Below are positions 42,575-51,349 of a stretch of 64,000 bases of DNA, in pieces. The notes under the pieces were generated by a model. It searched no databases and had not been told where the DNA came from. It saw nothing but the letters and a program-made list of their open reading frames with translations. Location: assembly GCF_008370045.1 (NCBI RefSeq), contig NZ_VOBN01000008.1, forward strand, positions 124,001-188,000, in the 5' to 3' direction. This DNA comes from Pseudomonas sp. ANT_J12. Its GTDB lineage: Bacteria; Pseudomonadota; Gammaproteobacteria; Pseudomonadales; Pseudomonadaceae. A program made the translations under genes and the position numbers. The stretch's first letter is position 1. Every line of letters starts with the position of its first letter.

Positions 42575-45532
42575 ATGAATGACAACAAAGTCCTGGTCTT
42601 GCGCACGTGTGCCAATGACATGTCGGACCACGCTGGCCAAGTCTGGCCTGAATCCGGGCCCCTGGTGTGCAAGCATTGGCAGCCCAGTAAAAAGCTCGAG
42701 AACGGTCTGGTCGGGCTGTTGTGGGGCGAGGGTTCTTCTACTCAGCTAAGTCTGCGCGCCGATGCCCGATGGATTGTGTGCGAAGTTAATATCGATCACA
42801 TTATCAAACTTGAAGAAGACGGCATGATCAAGTTTCCGGAAGCGGAAGTTGTTCACACCGGCACTCAAGAAAGCGCGATTAATTACATTCTGCAGAATAT
42901 TGATAGTTATCAAACGGCCAATACACCTTCAATTGAAGCAACCGGTGAATTACCCAAGACACCCTTAAACCGCGAATTCGAAAGTCGCCGGGCGCAGGGT
43001 TACAGTCCTTCCGGTATCGGCGCAAAAGTTGATGCTTCGCAAAAGTTCGAAACGGCGGTTTATGGCAGCACCCTGACCGGCGGACATCAAAGTTATTTGC
43101 TGGCGGGCTATGGCAGCACTGAAACGGCGGGCGGCCAGAGTTCGTTGATTGCCGGTTACGGCAGCACCTTGACCGCCGCCGACAGCAGTTCGTTGACCGC
43201 CGGCTATGGCAGCACGGAGATGGCCGGCAACGACAGCGCGCTCATCGCCGGCTATGGCAGCACCCAGATTGCCGGCCAGAAAAGCACCCTGACCGCCGAT
43301 TACGGCAGCACGCAAACCGCCCAGGACGACAGCACCCTCATCGCCGGTTATGGCAGCACGGCAACGGCGGGACGCGACAGCTCGTTGACCGCAGGTTACG
43401 GCAGTACCCAGACCGCCAAGGATGGCAGCGCCCTCACGGCGGGCTATGGCAGCACTGAAACCGCCGGAGCGGAAAGCTCCTTGATCGCCGGTTATGGCAG
43501 CACGCAAACAGCAGGTCAGGACAGCACGCTGACGGCGGGTTACGGCACCACCCAAACCGCCCAGGACAGCAGCGCCCTCACCGCCGGCTACGGCAGTACG
43601 GGCACGGCCGGGCCGGAAAGTTCGTTGATCGCCGGTTACGGCAGCACCCAGACTGCCGGGCACGAAAGTACGCTGACCGCTGGATACGGCAGTACCCAGA
43701 CGGCTCAGGAAAGCAGTTCACTCACAGCGGGATACGGCAGCACCCAGACCGCCGGCCACGAAAGCACGCTGACCGCAGGTTATGGCACCACGCAGACCGC
43801 TCAGGAAAGCAGTTCACTCACCGCCGGCTATGGCAGCACCGCCACCGCCGGGCACGACAGTTCGCTGATCGCCGGTTACGGCAGCACACAAACCGCCGGT
43901 TACGAAAGCACGCTGACGGCGGGCTACGGCAGCACCCAGACCGCGCAGGACAGCAGCTCTCTTACGGCAGGCTATGGCAGCACTGGAACCGCCGGGCACG
44001 GTAGCTCGCTGATCGCCGGTTACGGCACGACGCAGACTGCCGGCTATCAAAGCAGCCTCACCGCCGGCTATGGCAGCACGCTCACGGCCCAGGAAAGCAG
44101 CTCCCTCACCGCCGGTTATGGCAGCACCGAAACCGCTGGCAGTGACAGTTCGTTGATCGCCGGGTATGGCAGCACGCAAACCGCCGGGTACGACAGCACG
44201 TTGACGGCGGGCTATGGCAGCACCCAAACCGCTCAGGATGGCAGTTCCCTCACGGCGGGTTACGGCACCACGGAAACCGCCGGGCATGAAAGTTCGCTGA
44301 TCGCCGGCTACGGCAGCACCCAAACCGCCGGTCACGACAGCACGCTGACAGCAGGCTACGGCAGCACCCTCACCGCCCGGGAACACAGCTCGCTCACCGC
44401 CGGTTATGGCAGCACGGAGACGGCCGGTTATAAAAGCACCCTGACCGCAGGCTATGGCAGCACGCTTACCGCTCGGGAAAGTAGCGAACTGACCGCCGGG
44501 TATGGCAGTACTGAAACCGCCGGCAGCGACAGTTCGCTGATCGCCGGGTACGGCAGCACGCAAACCGCTGGCTACGAAAGCACCCTGACGGCCGGATACG
44601 GCAGCACCCTCACGGCGCAGGACAACAGCTCCCTCACCGCCGGCTATGGCAGCACCGAAACCGCCGGCTACGAAAGTTCGCTGATCGCCGGGTACGGCAG
44701 CACGCAAACCGCCGGTTACAGCAGTACATTGACGGCGGGCTACGGCAGTACCCTCACCGCCCAGGACAACAGCTCGCTCACCGCCGGTTATGGCAGCACG
44801 GAAACCGCGGGCCAGGACAGTTCGTTGATCGCCGGCTACGGCAGCAGCTTGACCTCCGGCATCCGCAGCTTCCTCACGGCGGGCTACGGCAGCACGCTGA
44901 TCAGCGGCTTGCGCAGCGTATTGACAGCCGGATACGGCAGCTCGCAAACCGCCGGTTACGAAAGCACGCTGACCGCCGGCTACGGCAGCAACCAGATTGC
45001 CAGTCATCAAAGCTCCCTGATCGCCGGCCCCGACAGCACGCAAATCGCCGGGCACAAAAGCATGCTGATTGCGGGCAAGGACAGTTCCCAAACCGCCGGT
45101 TATCGCAGCACGCTCATTGCCGGTGCCGGGAGCATCCAGACCGCAGGCGATCGCAGCAAATTGATCGCCGGCAAGGACAGCACGCAAATCGCCGGCGACC
45201 GCAGCAAGCTATTGGCGGGCAGTAACAGTCACCTCACGGCGGGTGATCGCAGCAAGCTCACGGCAGGTGATGACTGTACGTTGATGGGCGGCGATAAAAG
45301 CGTGTTGACGGCGGGCAGGAACAGCATTCTGGTGGGCGGCGCACGCAGCAAGCTGATTGGCAGCCTGGGTTCGACCCTGACCGGCGGCGAGAACGCGACG
45401 CTGATTTTCCGCTGCTGGAACGGCAAGCGTTACAAGAATGTCGTGGCGCATACCGGCAAGGATGGCGTGGAAGCGCATGTGCCTTATCAGGTGGATGAGG
45501 CGGATAACATCGTCACCAAGGCGGATGAATAA
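42575..45532 (+). CDS. ina: Ice nucleation protein
   Basis: A 985-residue outer-surface protein that templates ice formation. Three parts are seen. The N-terminal domain (1-162) begins MNDNKVLVLRTCANDM and has the conserved NGLVGLLWG and DARWIVCEV. The central solenoid (163 to about 945) consists of 48 full 16-residue coils plus a final partial one. The C-terminal cap of 40 residues begins after LIFRCWNGKRY. The first 41 coils carry YG[ST][TSN] and mostly the T-x-T water-organising motif; the last seven lose YGST and gain GDRSKL-type Arg/Lys coils. InaZ and similar proteins are often 1100-1300 residues, so this one is short. Start chosen from family N termini; the ATG at 42545 is in frame but not conserved. 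Confidence 0.96.
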   Translation: MNDNKVLVLRTCANDMSDHAGQVWPESGPLVCKHWQPSKKLENGLVGLLWGEGSSTQLSLRADARWIVCEVNIDHIIKLEEDGMIKFPEAEVVHTGTQESAINYILQNIDSYQTANTPSIEATGELPKTPLNREFESRRAQGYSPSGIGAKVDASQKFETAVYGSTLTGGHQSYLLAGYGSTETAGGQSSLIAGYGSTLTAADSSSLTAGYGSTEMAGNDSALIAGYGSTQIAGQKSTLTADYGSTQTAQDDSTLIAGYGSTATAGRDSSLTAGYGSTQTAKDGSALTAGYGSTETAGAESSLIAGYGSTQTAGQDSTLTAGYGTTQTAQDSSALTAGYGSTGTAGPESSLIAGYGSTQTAGHESTLTAGYGSTQTAQESSSLTAGYGSTQTAGHESTLTAGYGTTQTAQESSSLTAGYGSTATAGHDSSLIAGYGSTQTAGYESTLTAGYGSTQTAQDSSSLTAGYGSTGTAGHGSSLIAGYGTTQTAGYQSSLTAGYGSTLTAQESSSLTAGYGSTETAGSDSSLIAGYGSTQTAGYDSTLTAGYGSTQTAQDGSSLTAGYGTTETAGHESSLIAGYGSTQTAGHDSTLTAGYGSTLTAREHSSLTAGYGSTETAGYKSTLTAGYGSTLTARESSELTAGYGSTETAGSDSSLIAGYGSTQTAGYESTLTAGYGSTLTAQDNSSLTAGYGSTETAGYESSLIAGYGSTQTAGYSSTLTAGYGSTLTAQDNSSLTAGYGSTETAGQDSSLIAGYGSSLTSGIRSFLTAGYGSTLISGLRSVLTAGYGSSQTAGYESTLTAGYGSNQIASHQSSLIAGPDSTQIAGHKSMLIAGKDSSQTAGYRSTLIAGAGSIQTAGDRSKLIAGKDSTQIAGDRSKLLAGSNSHLTAGDRSKLTAGDDCTLMGGDKSVLTAGRNSILVGGARSKLIGSLGSTLTGGENATLIFRCWNGKRYKNVVAHTGKDGVEAHVPYQVDEADNIVTKADE
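43061..45364 (+). repeat. 48-bp tandem repeat encoding 16-residue ice-nucleation coils
   Basis: 48 consecutive 48-bp units inside the ice nucleation gene. Most follow a three-coil rhythm of 144 bp (E/G..SLIAG, then Q-TAG..TLTAG, then TAQ..SLTAG). The rhythm slips twice: coils 15-16 duplicate coils 13-14, and coils 29-30 add an extra pair. Units 42-48 no longer encode YGST. Confidence 0.93.
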
Positions 45533-45533
45533 G

Positions 45534-45560
45534 GGACGGAAAATAAATCCGTCCCCTTTT
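45534..45560. terminator. Bidirectional hairpin terminator between ina and ggt
   Basis: GGGACGGAAAATAAATCCGTCCCC followed by TTTT. The stem GGGACGGA / TCCGTCCC is perfect. It lies directly after the ice nucleation stop codon and before the convergent gamma-glutamyltransferase end, so it can serve both. Confidence 0.75.
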
Positions 45561-45568
45561 CAAGAGCC

Positions 45569-47296
45569 TCAGTAGCCCAGCGACAAACCGGTATTGCGGC
45601 GCGGATCATTCGCGCCGTAGTAGCGGTTTTTGCCCACCGGTTTGCCGCCCAGTGAAGGCGCGCCGACCAGGATGGCCGCCACATGGTTGGCGTCCTGCGG
45701 CCCGGCGAATTTATGCCCCCAGCTTTCGAGCAGTTTCACCGTATCCGGGCTGGTGGTGAAGGTCTCCAGGTTGGTCTCTTCCGGCAACCACTGCTGGTGG
45801 AAACGCGGCGCGTCCACCGCTTCCTGGATGTTCATGCCGTAGTCGATCACGTTGAGGATGGTCAGCAGCGTTGCGGTAATGATGCGACTACCGCCCGGAG
45901 TACCCACGACCATCACCACTTTGCCGTCCTTGGTGACGATGGTCGGGCTCATGGACGACAGCGGCGCCTTGCCGGGGGCGATGGCGTTGGCTTCACCCTG
46001 GACCAGGCCATACATGTTCGGCACGCCGATTTTCGAGGTGAAATCGTCCATCTCGTCATTGAGGATCACCCCGGTCTTGCTGGCCATGACGCCTGCGCCG
46101 AACCAGTCGTTGAGGGTGTAGGTCATCGACACCGCGTTGCCCCATTTGTCGACGATGGAGAAATGCGTGGTGTTGCTGCCCTCATGCGGTGCTACGCCGG
46201 GTTTGATCTCCTTGGACACACCGGCCTTTTGCGGCTGGATCGCGGCGCGCAGTTTGGTGGCGTAGTTTTTGTCCAGCAGGTGGTCGAGCGGATTTTTCAC
46301 GAAATCCGGGTCGCCGAGGTAGCTGTTGCGGTCCACATAGGCGTGGCGCATCGCTTCGATCTGGTAATGCATGCCCTGGGCCGAGTGATAACCCAAGTCC
46401 TTCATCGGGTAACCGTCGAGGATGTTCATGATCTCGCAGATCACCACCCCACCGGAGCTTGGCGGTGGCGCCGAGACCACGTGGTAGCCGCGATAATCGC
46501 ACTCCACCGGCGCCAGTTCGCGGGTCTTGTACTTGTCGAGGTCAGCCTGGGTGATGATGCCTTTGTTGGCCTGGCTGGAGGTGACGATGGCGTCGGCCAC
46601 CCACCCTTTATAGAAACCGTCAGCGCCCTTTTCGGAGATTTCCCGCAGGGTTTTGCCCAAGTCTTTTTGCACCAATGTCTGCCCGACCTGCATCGGCTCG
46701 CCCTTATTCAGGAAAATCGAGCCCGAATCGCGCATGTCCTTTTTGAACACGTCGGTGGCGTACTCCAGCAGATCGACATCGCCCTGCTCCAGCTCGAAAC
46801 CGTCTTCAGCCAGTTTGATCGCCGGGGCAATCACTTCCTTGCGCGGCTTGGTCCCGTATTTGCTCAGGGCCAGCTCCATCCCGGACACCGTGCCCGGCAC
46901 GCCAACGGCCAGGTGGCCACGGGTGCTCAGGTCCGGGACGACGTTGCCGTCCTTGTCCAGGTACATGTTCGCCGTAGCGGCCAATGGCGCTTTTTCGCGG
47001 AAATCGAGGAAGGTCTTGCGCCCGTCCGCCAGTTGAATGGTCATGAAACCGCCGCCGCCCAGGTTGCCCGCCGCGGGATAAACCACCGCCAGTGCATAGG
47101 CCACCGCGACCGCGGCATCCACGGCGTTGCCGCCGTTCTTCAATTCATCCACGCCCACATGCGTGGCCAGGTGCTGGGCCGTGACCACCATGCCGTTTTC
47201 GGCTGCAACCGGCGCCACGGAGGCCGCGTAGGCACTGAGGCAGCTGAGCGCCAACGAGGTCGCCACCAGCGTTTTGGCAAAAGGTTCGAACTTCAT
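45569..47296 (-). CDS. ggt: Gamma-glutamyltransferase (periplasmic)
   Basis: A 575-residue exported Ntn-hydrolase that transfers or hydrolyses the gamma-glutamyl group of glutathione. A signal peptide spans residues 1-25 (SLALSCLSAYAA). The self-cleavage nucleophile is T376 in EGSNTTHFSIVDKWGN; the small subunit thus starts there. The oxyanion GGG is in GNLGGGGFMTIQLADG, and SSMSPTIVTKDGKVVMVVGTPGGSRI is typical of the small subunit. Full length and no visible defects. ATG at 47296. Monocistronic, convergent with ina. Confidence 0.95.
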   Translation of the reverse strand: MKFEPFAKTLVATSLALSCLSAYAASVAPVAAENGMVVTAQHLATHVGVDELKNGGNAVDAAVAVAYALAVVYPAAGNLGGGGFMTIQLADGRKTFLDFREKAPLAATANMYLDKDGNVVPDLSTRGHLAVGVPGTVSGMELALSKYGTKPRKEVIAPAIKLAEDGFELEQGDVDLLEYATDVFKKDMRDSGSIFLNKGEPMQVGQTLVQKDLGKTLREISEKGADGFYKGWVADAIVTSSQANKGIITQADLDKYKTRELAPVECDYRGYHVVSAPPPSSGGVVICEIMNILDGYPMKDLGYHSAQGMHYQIEAMRHAYVDRNSYLGDPDFVKNPLDHLLDKNYATKLRAAIQPQKAGVSKEIKPGVAPHEGSNTTHFSIVDKWGNAVSMTYTLNDWFGAGVMASKTGVILNDEMDDFTSKIGVPNMYGLVQGEANAIAPGKAPLSSMSPTIVTKDGKVVMVVGTPGGSRIITATLLTILNVIDYGMNIQEAVDAPRFHQQWLPEETNLETFTTSPDTVKLLESWGHKFAGPQDANHVAAILVGAPSLGGKPVGKNRYYGANDPRRNTGLSLGY

Positions 47297-47445
47297 GATT
47301 CGGTCTCTTTTTTGTTTTTTGGCTCTGTACAGAACAGAGGGAACGCTTCAAGAGCAGTAGCCAGTATGGCTGGGATTGCGTATTGCGCCTCCCCGGTGAG
47401 GCAGTATGCTTGCCCTCTGTTCAGCCGTTTTCGGAGTTCGCCAGC

Positions 47446-47961
47446 ATGAGTTATACCTTCACCACCATGGCCTCCCCGGTCGGCGAGTTGAAGCTGGTTG
47501 CGAACGGTTCAAGACTGGCAGCCATCCTCTGGGAAAACGACAAACCGAACCGCGTACGCCTCGGGCCGATGACTGAGGCGGCGGACAACCCGATCCTGAA
47601 ACGGGCCGTCCAACAGTTGCAGGAATATTTTGCCGGCACGCGAAACCGGTTCGACCTGGAGCTGGATTTTGCCGGGACGGACTTTCAGAAAAAGGTCTGG
47701 CAGGCGCTGCTGACCATCCCGTTCGGCGAAACCCGCAGCTACAGCGAGATTGCCGAGCAGATCGGTAATCCAAGCGCGGTTCGCGCGGTGGGCGCGGCGA
47801 ATGGCAAGAACCCGATCTCGATTGTGGCGCCGTGCCATCGGGTGATCGGCGCTTCGGGGAAATTGACGGGGTTTGCCGGAGGGCTCGAGGCGAAGGAGCG
47901 GTTGCTGACGCTGGAAGGTTGCGAGTGGTCCGGGGCTAGCCGGACGGGCGAGCTGTTCTGA
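47446..47961 (+). CDS. ogt: Methylated-DNA--protein-cysteine methyltransferase
   Basis: A 171-residue DNA repair protein removing alkyl groups from O6-alkylguanine in a single-turnover reaction. The acceptor is C130 in ISIVAPCHRVIG, with the Arg finger region AVRAVGAANGKNP just before. The N-terminal domain lacks Ada-type zinc ligands, so it is Ogt rather than Ada. The ATG at 47446 is chosen by family length; the frame is open 63 bases upstream. Confidence 0.93.
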   Translation: MSYTFTTMASPVGELKLVANGSRLAAILWENDKPNRVRLGPMTEAADNPILKRAVQQLQEYFAGTRNRFDLELDFAGTDFQKKVWQALLTIPFGETRSYSEIAEQIGNPSAVRAVGAANGKNPISIVAPCHRVIGASGKLTGFAGGLEAKERLLTLEGCEWSGASRTGELF

Positions 47962-47979
47962 CTGGATTCACCCGCAGCC

Positions 47980-48118
47980 TTTGTGGCGAGGGGGCTTGCC
48001 CCCGTTCGGCTGCGCAGCAGCAGCCGTAAACCCGATTATGCGGAATATCTGAAGAGTCGCGGTGCCAGGTTTTGGGACCGCTTCGCAGCCCAACGGGGGC
48101 AAGCCCCCTCGCCACAAA
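47980..48118. repeat. REP doublet (REPIN-like), family A, long spacer
   Basis: TTGTGGCGAGGGGGCTTGCC at the left pairs with GGCAAGCCCCCTCGCCACAA at the right. The core is longer than in other copies and contains GCTGCGCAGCAGCAGC, GGGACCGCTTCGC and an unrelated insert near 48020-48060. Confidence 0.82.
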
Positions 48119-48130
48119 AGCCCAGCCTGC

Positions 48131-48724
48131 TCAGGTAGCGGCGAAGATGTTTTTCATCGCCGCGTATTGCAGCAGCATGATGGTCTTCGCATCGCAGATC
48201 TCACCGCGATAAAACGCCTCAAGCGCCTCATCAAACTGCCACTCCAGCACTTCCAGCTCTTCGGTCTCTTCCTCCAGCCCACCGCCATCGCTGACTTTCG
48301 ACGCTGCGTCATATTCGGCGATGAAGAAGTGCAGTTTTTCGGTGACCGAGCCGGGGCTCATGTAGGACTCGAAGACCTTTTGCACATGGTGCACGCGATA
48401 GCCGGTTTCCTCTTCGGCTTCCGCCCGGATGCGTTCTTCGGGGTCGGCGCCCTCAAGTAATCCGGCCGCCACTTCGATCAGCAAGCCATCGTGACCGTTG
48501 ACGAACACCGGCAAGCGAAACTGGCGCGTCAGCACGACGGTTCGCTTCTTACGGTTGAACAACAGAATCGCCGCGCCATTGCCACGGTCATAGACCTCGC
48601 GAGTCTGGCGCTGCCACTCGCCGTTGTTTCGCAGATAGTCGAAGGTGAATTTCTTGAGCACATACCAGTTGTCGGACAGCATCTGAGTTTCGATGATGTT
48701 GACCCGATCGGCTGTATTCGCCAT
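48131..48724 (-). CDS. nudK: Nudix hydrolase, NudK / GDP-mannose pyrophosphatase-like
   Basis: A 197-residue cytosolic pyrophosphatase. The Nudix box is GLLEGADPEERIRAEAEEETGY, in which the usual Arg of the RE-x2-EE core is replaced by Ala (AEAEEETG) as far as I can align it. It has the NudK-type N terminus TDRVNIIETQML-like ADRVNIIETQMLSDNWYVLKK and FRLPVFVNGHDG. The start is the ATG at 48724 rather than the in-frame GTG one codon upstream. It hydrolyses GDP-mannose or related nucleotide sugars in relatives. Confidence 0.85.
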   Translation of the reverse strand: MANTADRVNIIETQMLSDNWYVLKKFTFDYLRNNGEWQRQTREVYDRGNGAAILLFNRKKRTVVLTRQFRLPVFVNGHDGLLIEVAAGLLEGADPEERIRAEAEEETGYRVHHVQKVFESYMSPGSVTEKLHFFIAEYDAASKVSDGGGLEEETEELEVLEWQFDEALEAFYRGEICDAKTIMLLQYAAMKNIFAAT

Positions 48725-48773
48725 CACAACGCATCCTTTTCCGTAAGCGGACGCGCATGGTAGACCAAAATCA

Positions 48774-48800
48774 AAAAGCCCGGCATCTCTGCCGGGCTTA
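48774..48800 (-). terminator. Rho-independent terminator of the chitinase gene
   Basis: Read on the reverse strand: AAGCCCGGCAGAGATGCCGGGCTTTTTGA, a GC-rich stem with a run of T, starting four bases after the chitinase stop codon. Confidence 0.85.
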
Positions 48801-48803
48801 TTA

Positions 48804-49868
48804 TTAGCGCTGGTTGGCGGCTTCAGGCGCCGCGAGTTCTTCCTCGTGGGAAGCGAGTCGCTTGCCGTTGATCAACGGCCCGTAACGACGACTGAACTCC
48901 CAGTTGTAGGGCACGTGGTCCTTGTTGACACCATTGTCCCAGTTCACCGACCAGGTCATCAGGCCCTTGATCGACAGCCCCTTGGCGTCGAGACGCTTGA
49001 AGGCGTTCACCACGGCTGCCGGGTTGATCACGTAACCGGTGGCTGCCGCGTCGATGTTGGCGGGCAGGCCGATCACGAATTTGTCCGCCGGGATCTTGGT
49101 GAACCCGCGAGTGCCGCTCACCAGACTTTCAGTCAGGTAAAACAGGAAGTCCTCTTTCATCGCGTCGTTGTTCTGGGCAATCCATGCGCCATTACCGTTA
49201 TTGGCTTCCTGCACCCAGATCCCGTCACCGCCCTGGTTGTAATACTGCGGGGCGATGAAGTCGTAATAGCCTTCCAGGGCCTGAATGTAACCGACGTATT
49301 TGCCGGCGGTGGTCAGGTACGGGAATTCCGGCGCCATGCTGATGATGAAGTGTTTGCCCTCACCGGCGTAATGATCCTTGACCAGTTTCAGCGCGCCAGG
49401 CAGGACGGTCTTGTTGTCGGCGAAATCAATCGCGCTCTGTTCAAGATCGATGTCCAGCCCATCAAAGCCATAGGTTTCCACCAGGCGGATGATTTCATTG
49501 GCCAGTGGTTGTTCATTGCCTTTGTGCAGCTCGATATGCGCGTCGGCGCCACCGAGGGAAATCAGCACCGCCCGGCCCTGACTGTTGAGCACGCCGACCT
49601 GGCGGCGGAATTCGGCGTCGGACAGGTTGTAAGGCTTGAAGGTCGGGATGCCATTGCCCTTCATGAAGGCCACGGCCACCACGTTGTAATCCTTCGGTAC
49701 ATCTTGCAGTGCGATGTTGGCGAACTGGCCACGCTGGTAACCGTCACTCGGCCCCGCTGGCCAGTTGTGCCAGAAGCCCATGAGGATCTTTTTGCCGGCA
49801 ATGGTCGGCATCAACGAAGCGGCATCGCTGACGGTGGATTTCAATAACGTAAAGTCGAATGTAGACAT
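48804..49868 (-). CDS. Glycoside hydrolase family 18 chitinase
   Basis: A 354-residue chitinase. The GH18 TIM-barrel active site DGLDIDLE lies at 136-143, with E143 the catalytic acid; SLGG near 104-107 and the downstream QYYNQGG and MTWSVNWD motifs fit single-domain bacterial chitinases. No chitin-binding domain is attached. The N terminus MSTFDFTLLKSTVSDAASLM has no hydrophobic core, so no Sec signal is visible. It follows the LPMO gene by 42 bp on the same strand and ends in a strong terminator, so the two form a chitin-degradation operon. Confidence 0.92.
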   Translation of the reverse strand: MSTFDFTLLKSTVSDAASLMPTIAGKKILMGFWHNWPAGPSDGYQRGQFANIALQDVPKDYNVVAVAFMKGNGIPTFKPYNLSDAEFRRQVGVLNSQGRAVLISLGGADAHIELHKGNEQPLANEIIRLVETYGFDGLDIDLEQSAIDFADNKTVLPGALKLVKDHYAGEGKHFIISMAPEFPYLTTAGKYVGYIQALEGYYDFIAPQYYNQGGDGIWVQEANNGNGAWIAQNNDAMKEDFLFYLTESLVSGTRGFTKIPADKFVIGLPANIDAAATGYVINPAAVVNAFKRLDAKGLSIKGLMTWSVNWDNGVNKDHVPYNWEFSRRYGPLINGKRLASHEEELAAPEAANQR

Positions 49869-49910
49869 GTTCTATTCCTTCAGAACGTGTGGAGGGTAAA
49901 CGCGTCGGGC

Positions 49911-50546
49911 TTACTTGAAGTCCACGTCGAACGCTTGGTAGAAGGCGTTGCCAGTGTTGGCCACGATCCACACCAGCACGATCACGTGATGGCCTTTTTT
50001 GTTGGCCGGCAGTTTCACTTCGTGGTTGACCTTGGCCACCATCTCAGCCGAGTGGCTGTAATACGGGACCTGGGTGTAGAAATCGTCGGCGAACGATTTC
50101 GGCTCCAGCTGTGCACGGCTGATGCGCTGTTTCGGATCCCAGCCATCCTTGGTGATGAACCAGCTGTAGCCACGGGTGACGTGGGGTGCTGTGTATTTCC
50201 AGGTGACTTTGAAAATCTGGCCCGGATCGACGTTCAGCAGCGGCCAGGCGACCGGGCGGTCCAGTTGCCGGCTCAGTTCTTCGTTGGTGAAGTTGACGCA
50301 ATCACGCTGATCCACTTTGCCGCCGCTCAGGATATGACCGTCGGCAGGTGGCACGTCACTGGCGGTGTCGGTTTGATACGGCGCCGGGAACGGGCCGGCG
50401 GTCAACGACGGGAAGTTCTTGCCGCCTTCCATTTCGTTGACTTGCCAGTCCCCCAGCAGCCCCAGCTCCATGGCGACCGCACCGCGGCTTTTAGGGGACG
50501 TAATGCGACCATGGCGTAATACGGGTTGAGTCTGTGGTTGGTTCAT
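49911..50546 (-). CDS. Chitin-active lytic polysaccharide monooxygenase (AA10, CBP21-like)
   Basis: A 211-residue copper monooxygenase that oxidatively cleaves crystalline chitin. The histidine brace would be H12 (RHGRITSPKSRG) and H122 (YTAPHVTRGYSWF). In active LPMOs the first histidine is the mature N terminus. Here only an 11-residue polar leader precedes it (MNQPQTQPVLR), which is not a Sec signal peptide, and the open frame further upstream does not provide one either. Processing just before H12 would create the correct site. ATG at 50546 with a GGAGTGAAAAA ribosome binding site. First gene of the operon with the GH18 chitinase. Confidence 0.9.
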   Translation of the reverse strand: MNQPQTQPVLRHGRITSPKSRGAVAMELGLLGDWQVNEMEGGKNFPSLTAGPFPAPYQTDTASDVPPADGHILSGGKVDQRDCVNFTNEELSRQLDRPVAWPLLNVDPGQIFKVTWKYTAPHVTRGYSWFITKDGWDPKQRISRAQLEPKSFADDFYTQVPYYSHSAEMVAKVNHEVKLPANKKGHHVIVLVWIVANTGNAFYQAFDVDFK

Positions 50547-50767
50547 TTTTTCACTCCGTTGATTTAAGAACTCTCCTTCCTGAGGAGAGGCCTTCAACCT
50601 AACGGAGCTGCTTTTTTTGTCCACCGACCCCTTTATCGATTCTGCTGATGCGGAGAGGGCCAACGGCTCGCAAATACTGGATATACAACCAGCTGGTTGA
50701 GCCAAGTCCTACGGCGCTTGTAGCAGAAGGCCTACACCGCGAGGCAGCAATCGGAACGATTCGCAGC

Positions 50768-51205
50768 TCAGGAAAGCTGTGCCTTGTATTCCTTTTCATA
50801 TTGCCCGGCGAGGGCTTGTTTCTGCTTCTCGTCGAGCAGCTTGCCGGCCATCTGGAAGAACTTCTGCTCTTCTTCTTTCAAGTGGTGATGCACCTTCTCG
50901 GAGAGCTTTTTCGCCGTCACCAGCCAGGTCGGATCTGACATTTCGGTCTCGTCCAGGGTCTCCATCATTTCGTCCATCTCATGGTGTTCGGAAATGGCAT
51001 GGCGACTCAGGTCGACACCGTTGTCGAACTCCATCAGCGGGATGTAGAAATGCCGTTCCTCGGCGGTTTCATGGGCCTGCAGCTCGGCCTTGAGCCGCTT
51101 GTAGGCTTCAACCCGCTCCGGGGTATCGCCGCTGGTCTGGATCAGCGCATCGGCGTAACCGCGCTGGCGATCGTGGCTTTCGCGCAAGGCTTCGAAAATA
51201 TTCAT
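50768..51205 (-). CDS. Hemerythrin-domain protein
   Basis: A 145-residue four-helix protein that binds a di-iron centre and oxygen or NO. The histidine and acid ligands fall on the four helices as SHDRQRGYAD, HETAEERHFYIPLMEF, HAISEHHEMDEMM and KVHHHLKEEEQKFF. Stand-alone hemerythrins of this size are usually cytosolic and linked to oxidative or nitrosative stress. ATG at 51205 with GAGGACCGCCC upstream. Confidence 0.9.
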   Translation of the reverse strand: MNIFEALRESHDRQRGYADALIQTSGDTPERVEAYKRLKAELQAHETAEERHFYIPLMEFDNGVDLSRHAISEHHEMDEMMETLDETEMSDPTWLVTAKKLSEKVHHHLKEEEQKFFQMAGKLLDEKQKQALAGQYEKEYKAQLS

Positions 51206-51349
51206 GGGCGGTCCTCATGGCTGCGTTCGGGAAATGACGCTCTTGAGGCTAGACACCTGCGCGCTTGCGGCGGTTCCACCGGCGTTCGGGGATGGAACAA
51301 AGTCGAGGAGCCCGATAACCTGCGGGCTCACCGCCATAAGGACATAGCC

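Noticed and set aside
42376..42672. 98-residue reverse ORF upstream of the ice nucleation gene
   Set aside because: It overlaps the conserved N terminus of that gene on the other strand and has no recognisable domain.
43814..45187. 457-residue reverse-strand ORF inside the ice nucleation gene
   Set aside because: Antisense image of the 48-bp repeat; periodic low-complexity sequence with no independent support.
45683..47449. 588-residue forward ORF opposite ggt
   Set aside because: Antisense to a complete gamma-glutamyltransferase with signal peptide and catalytic threonine.
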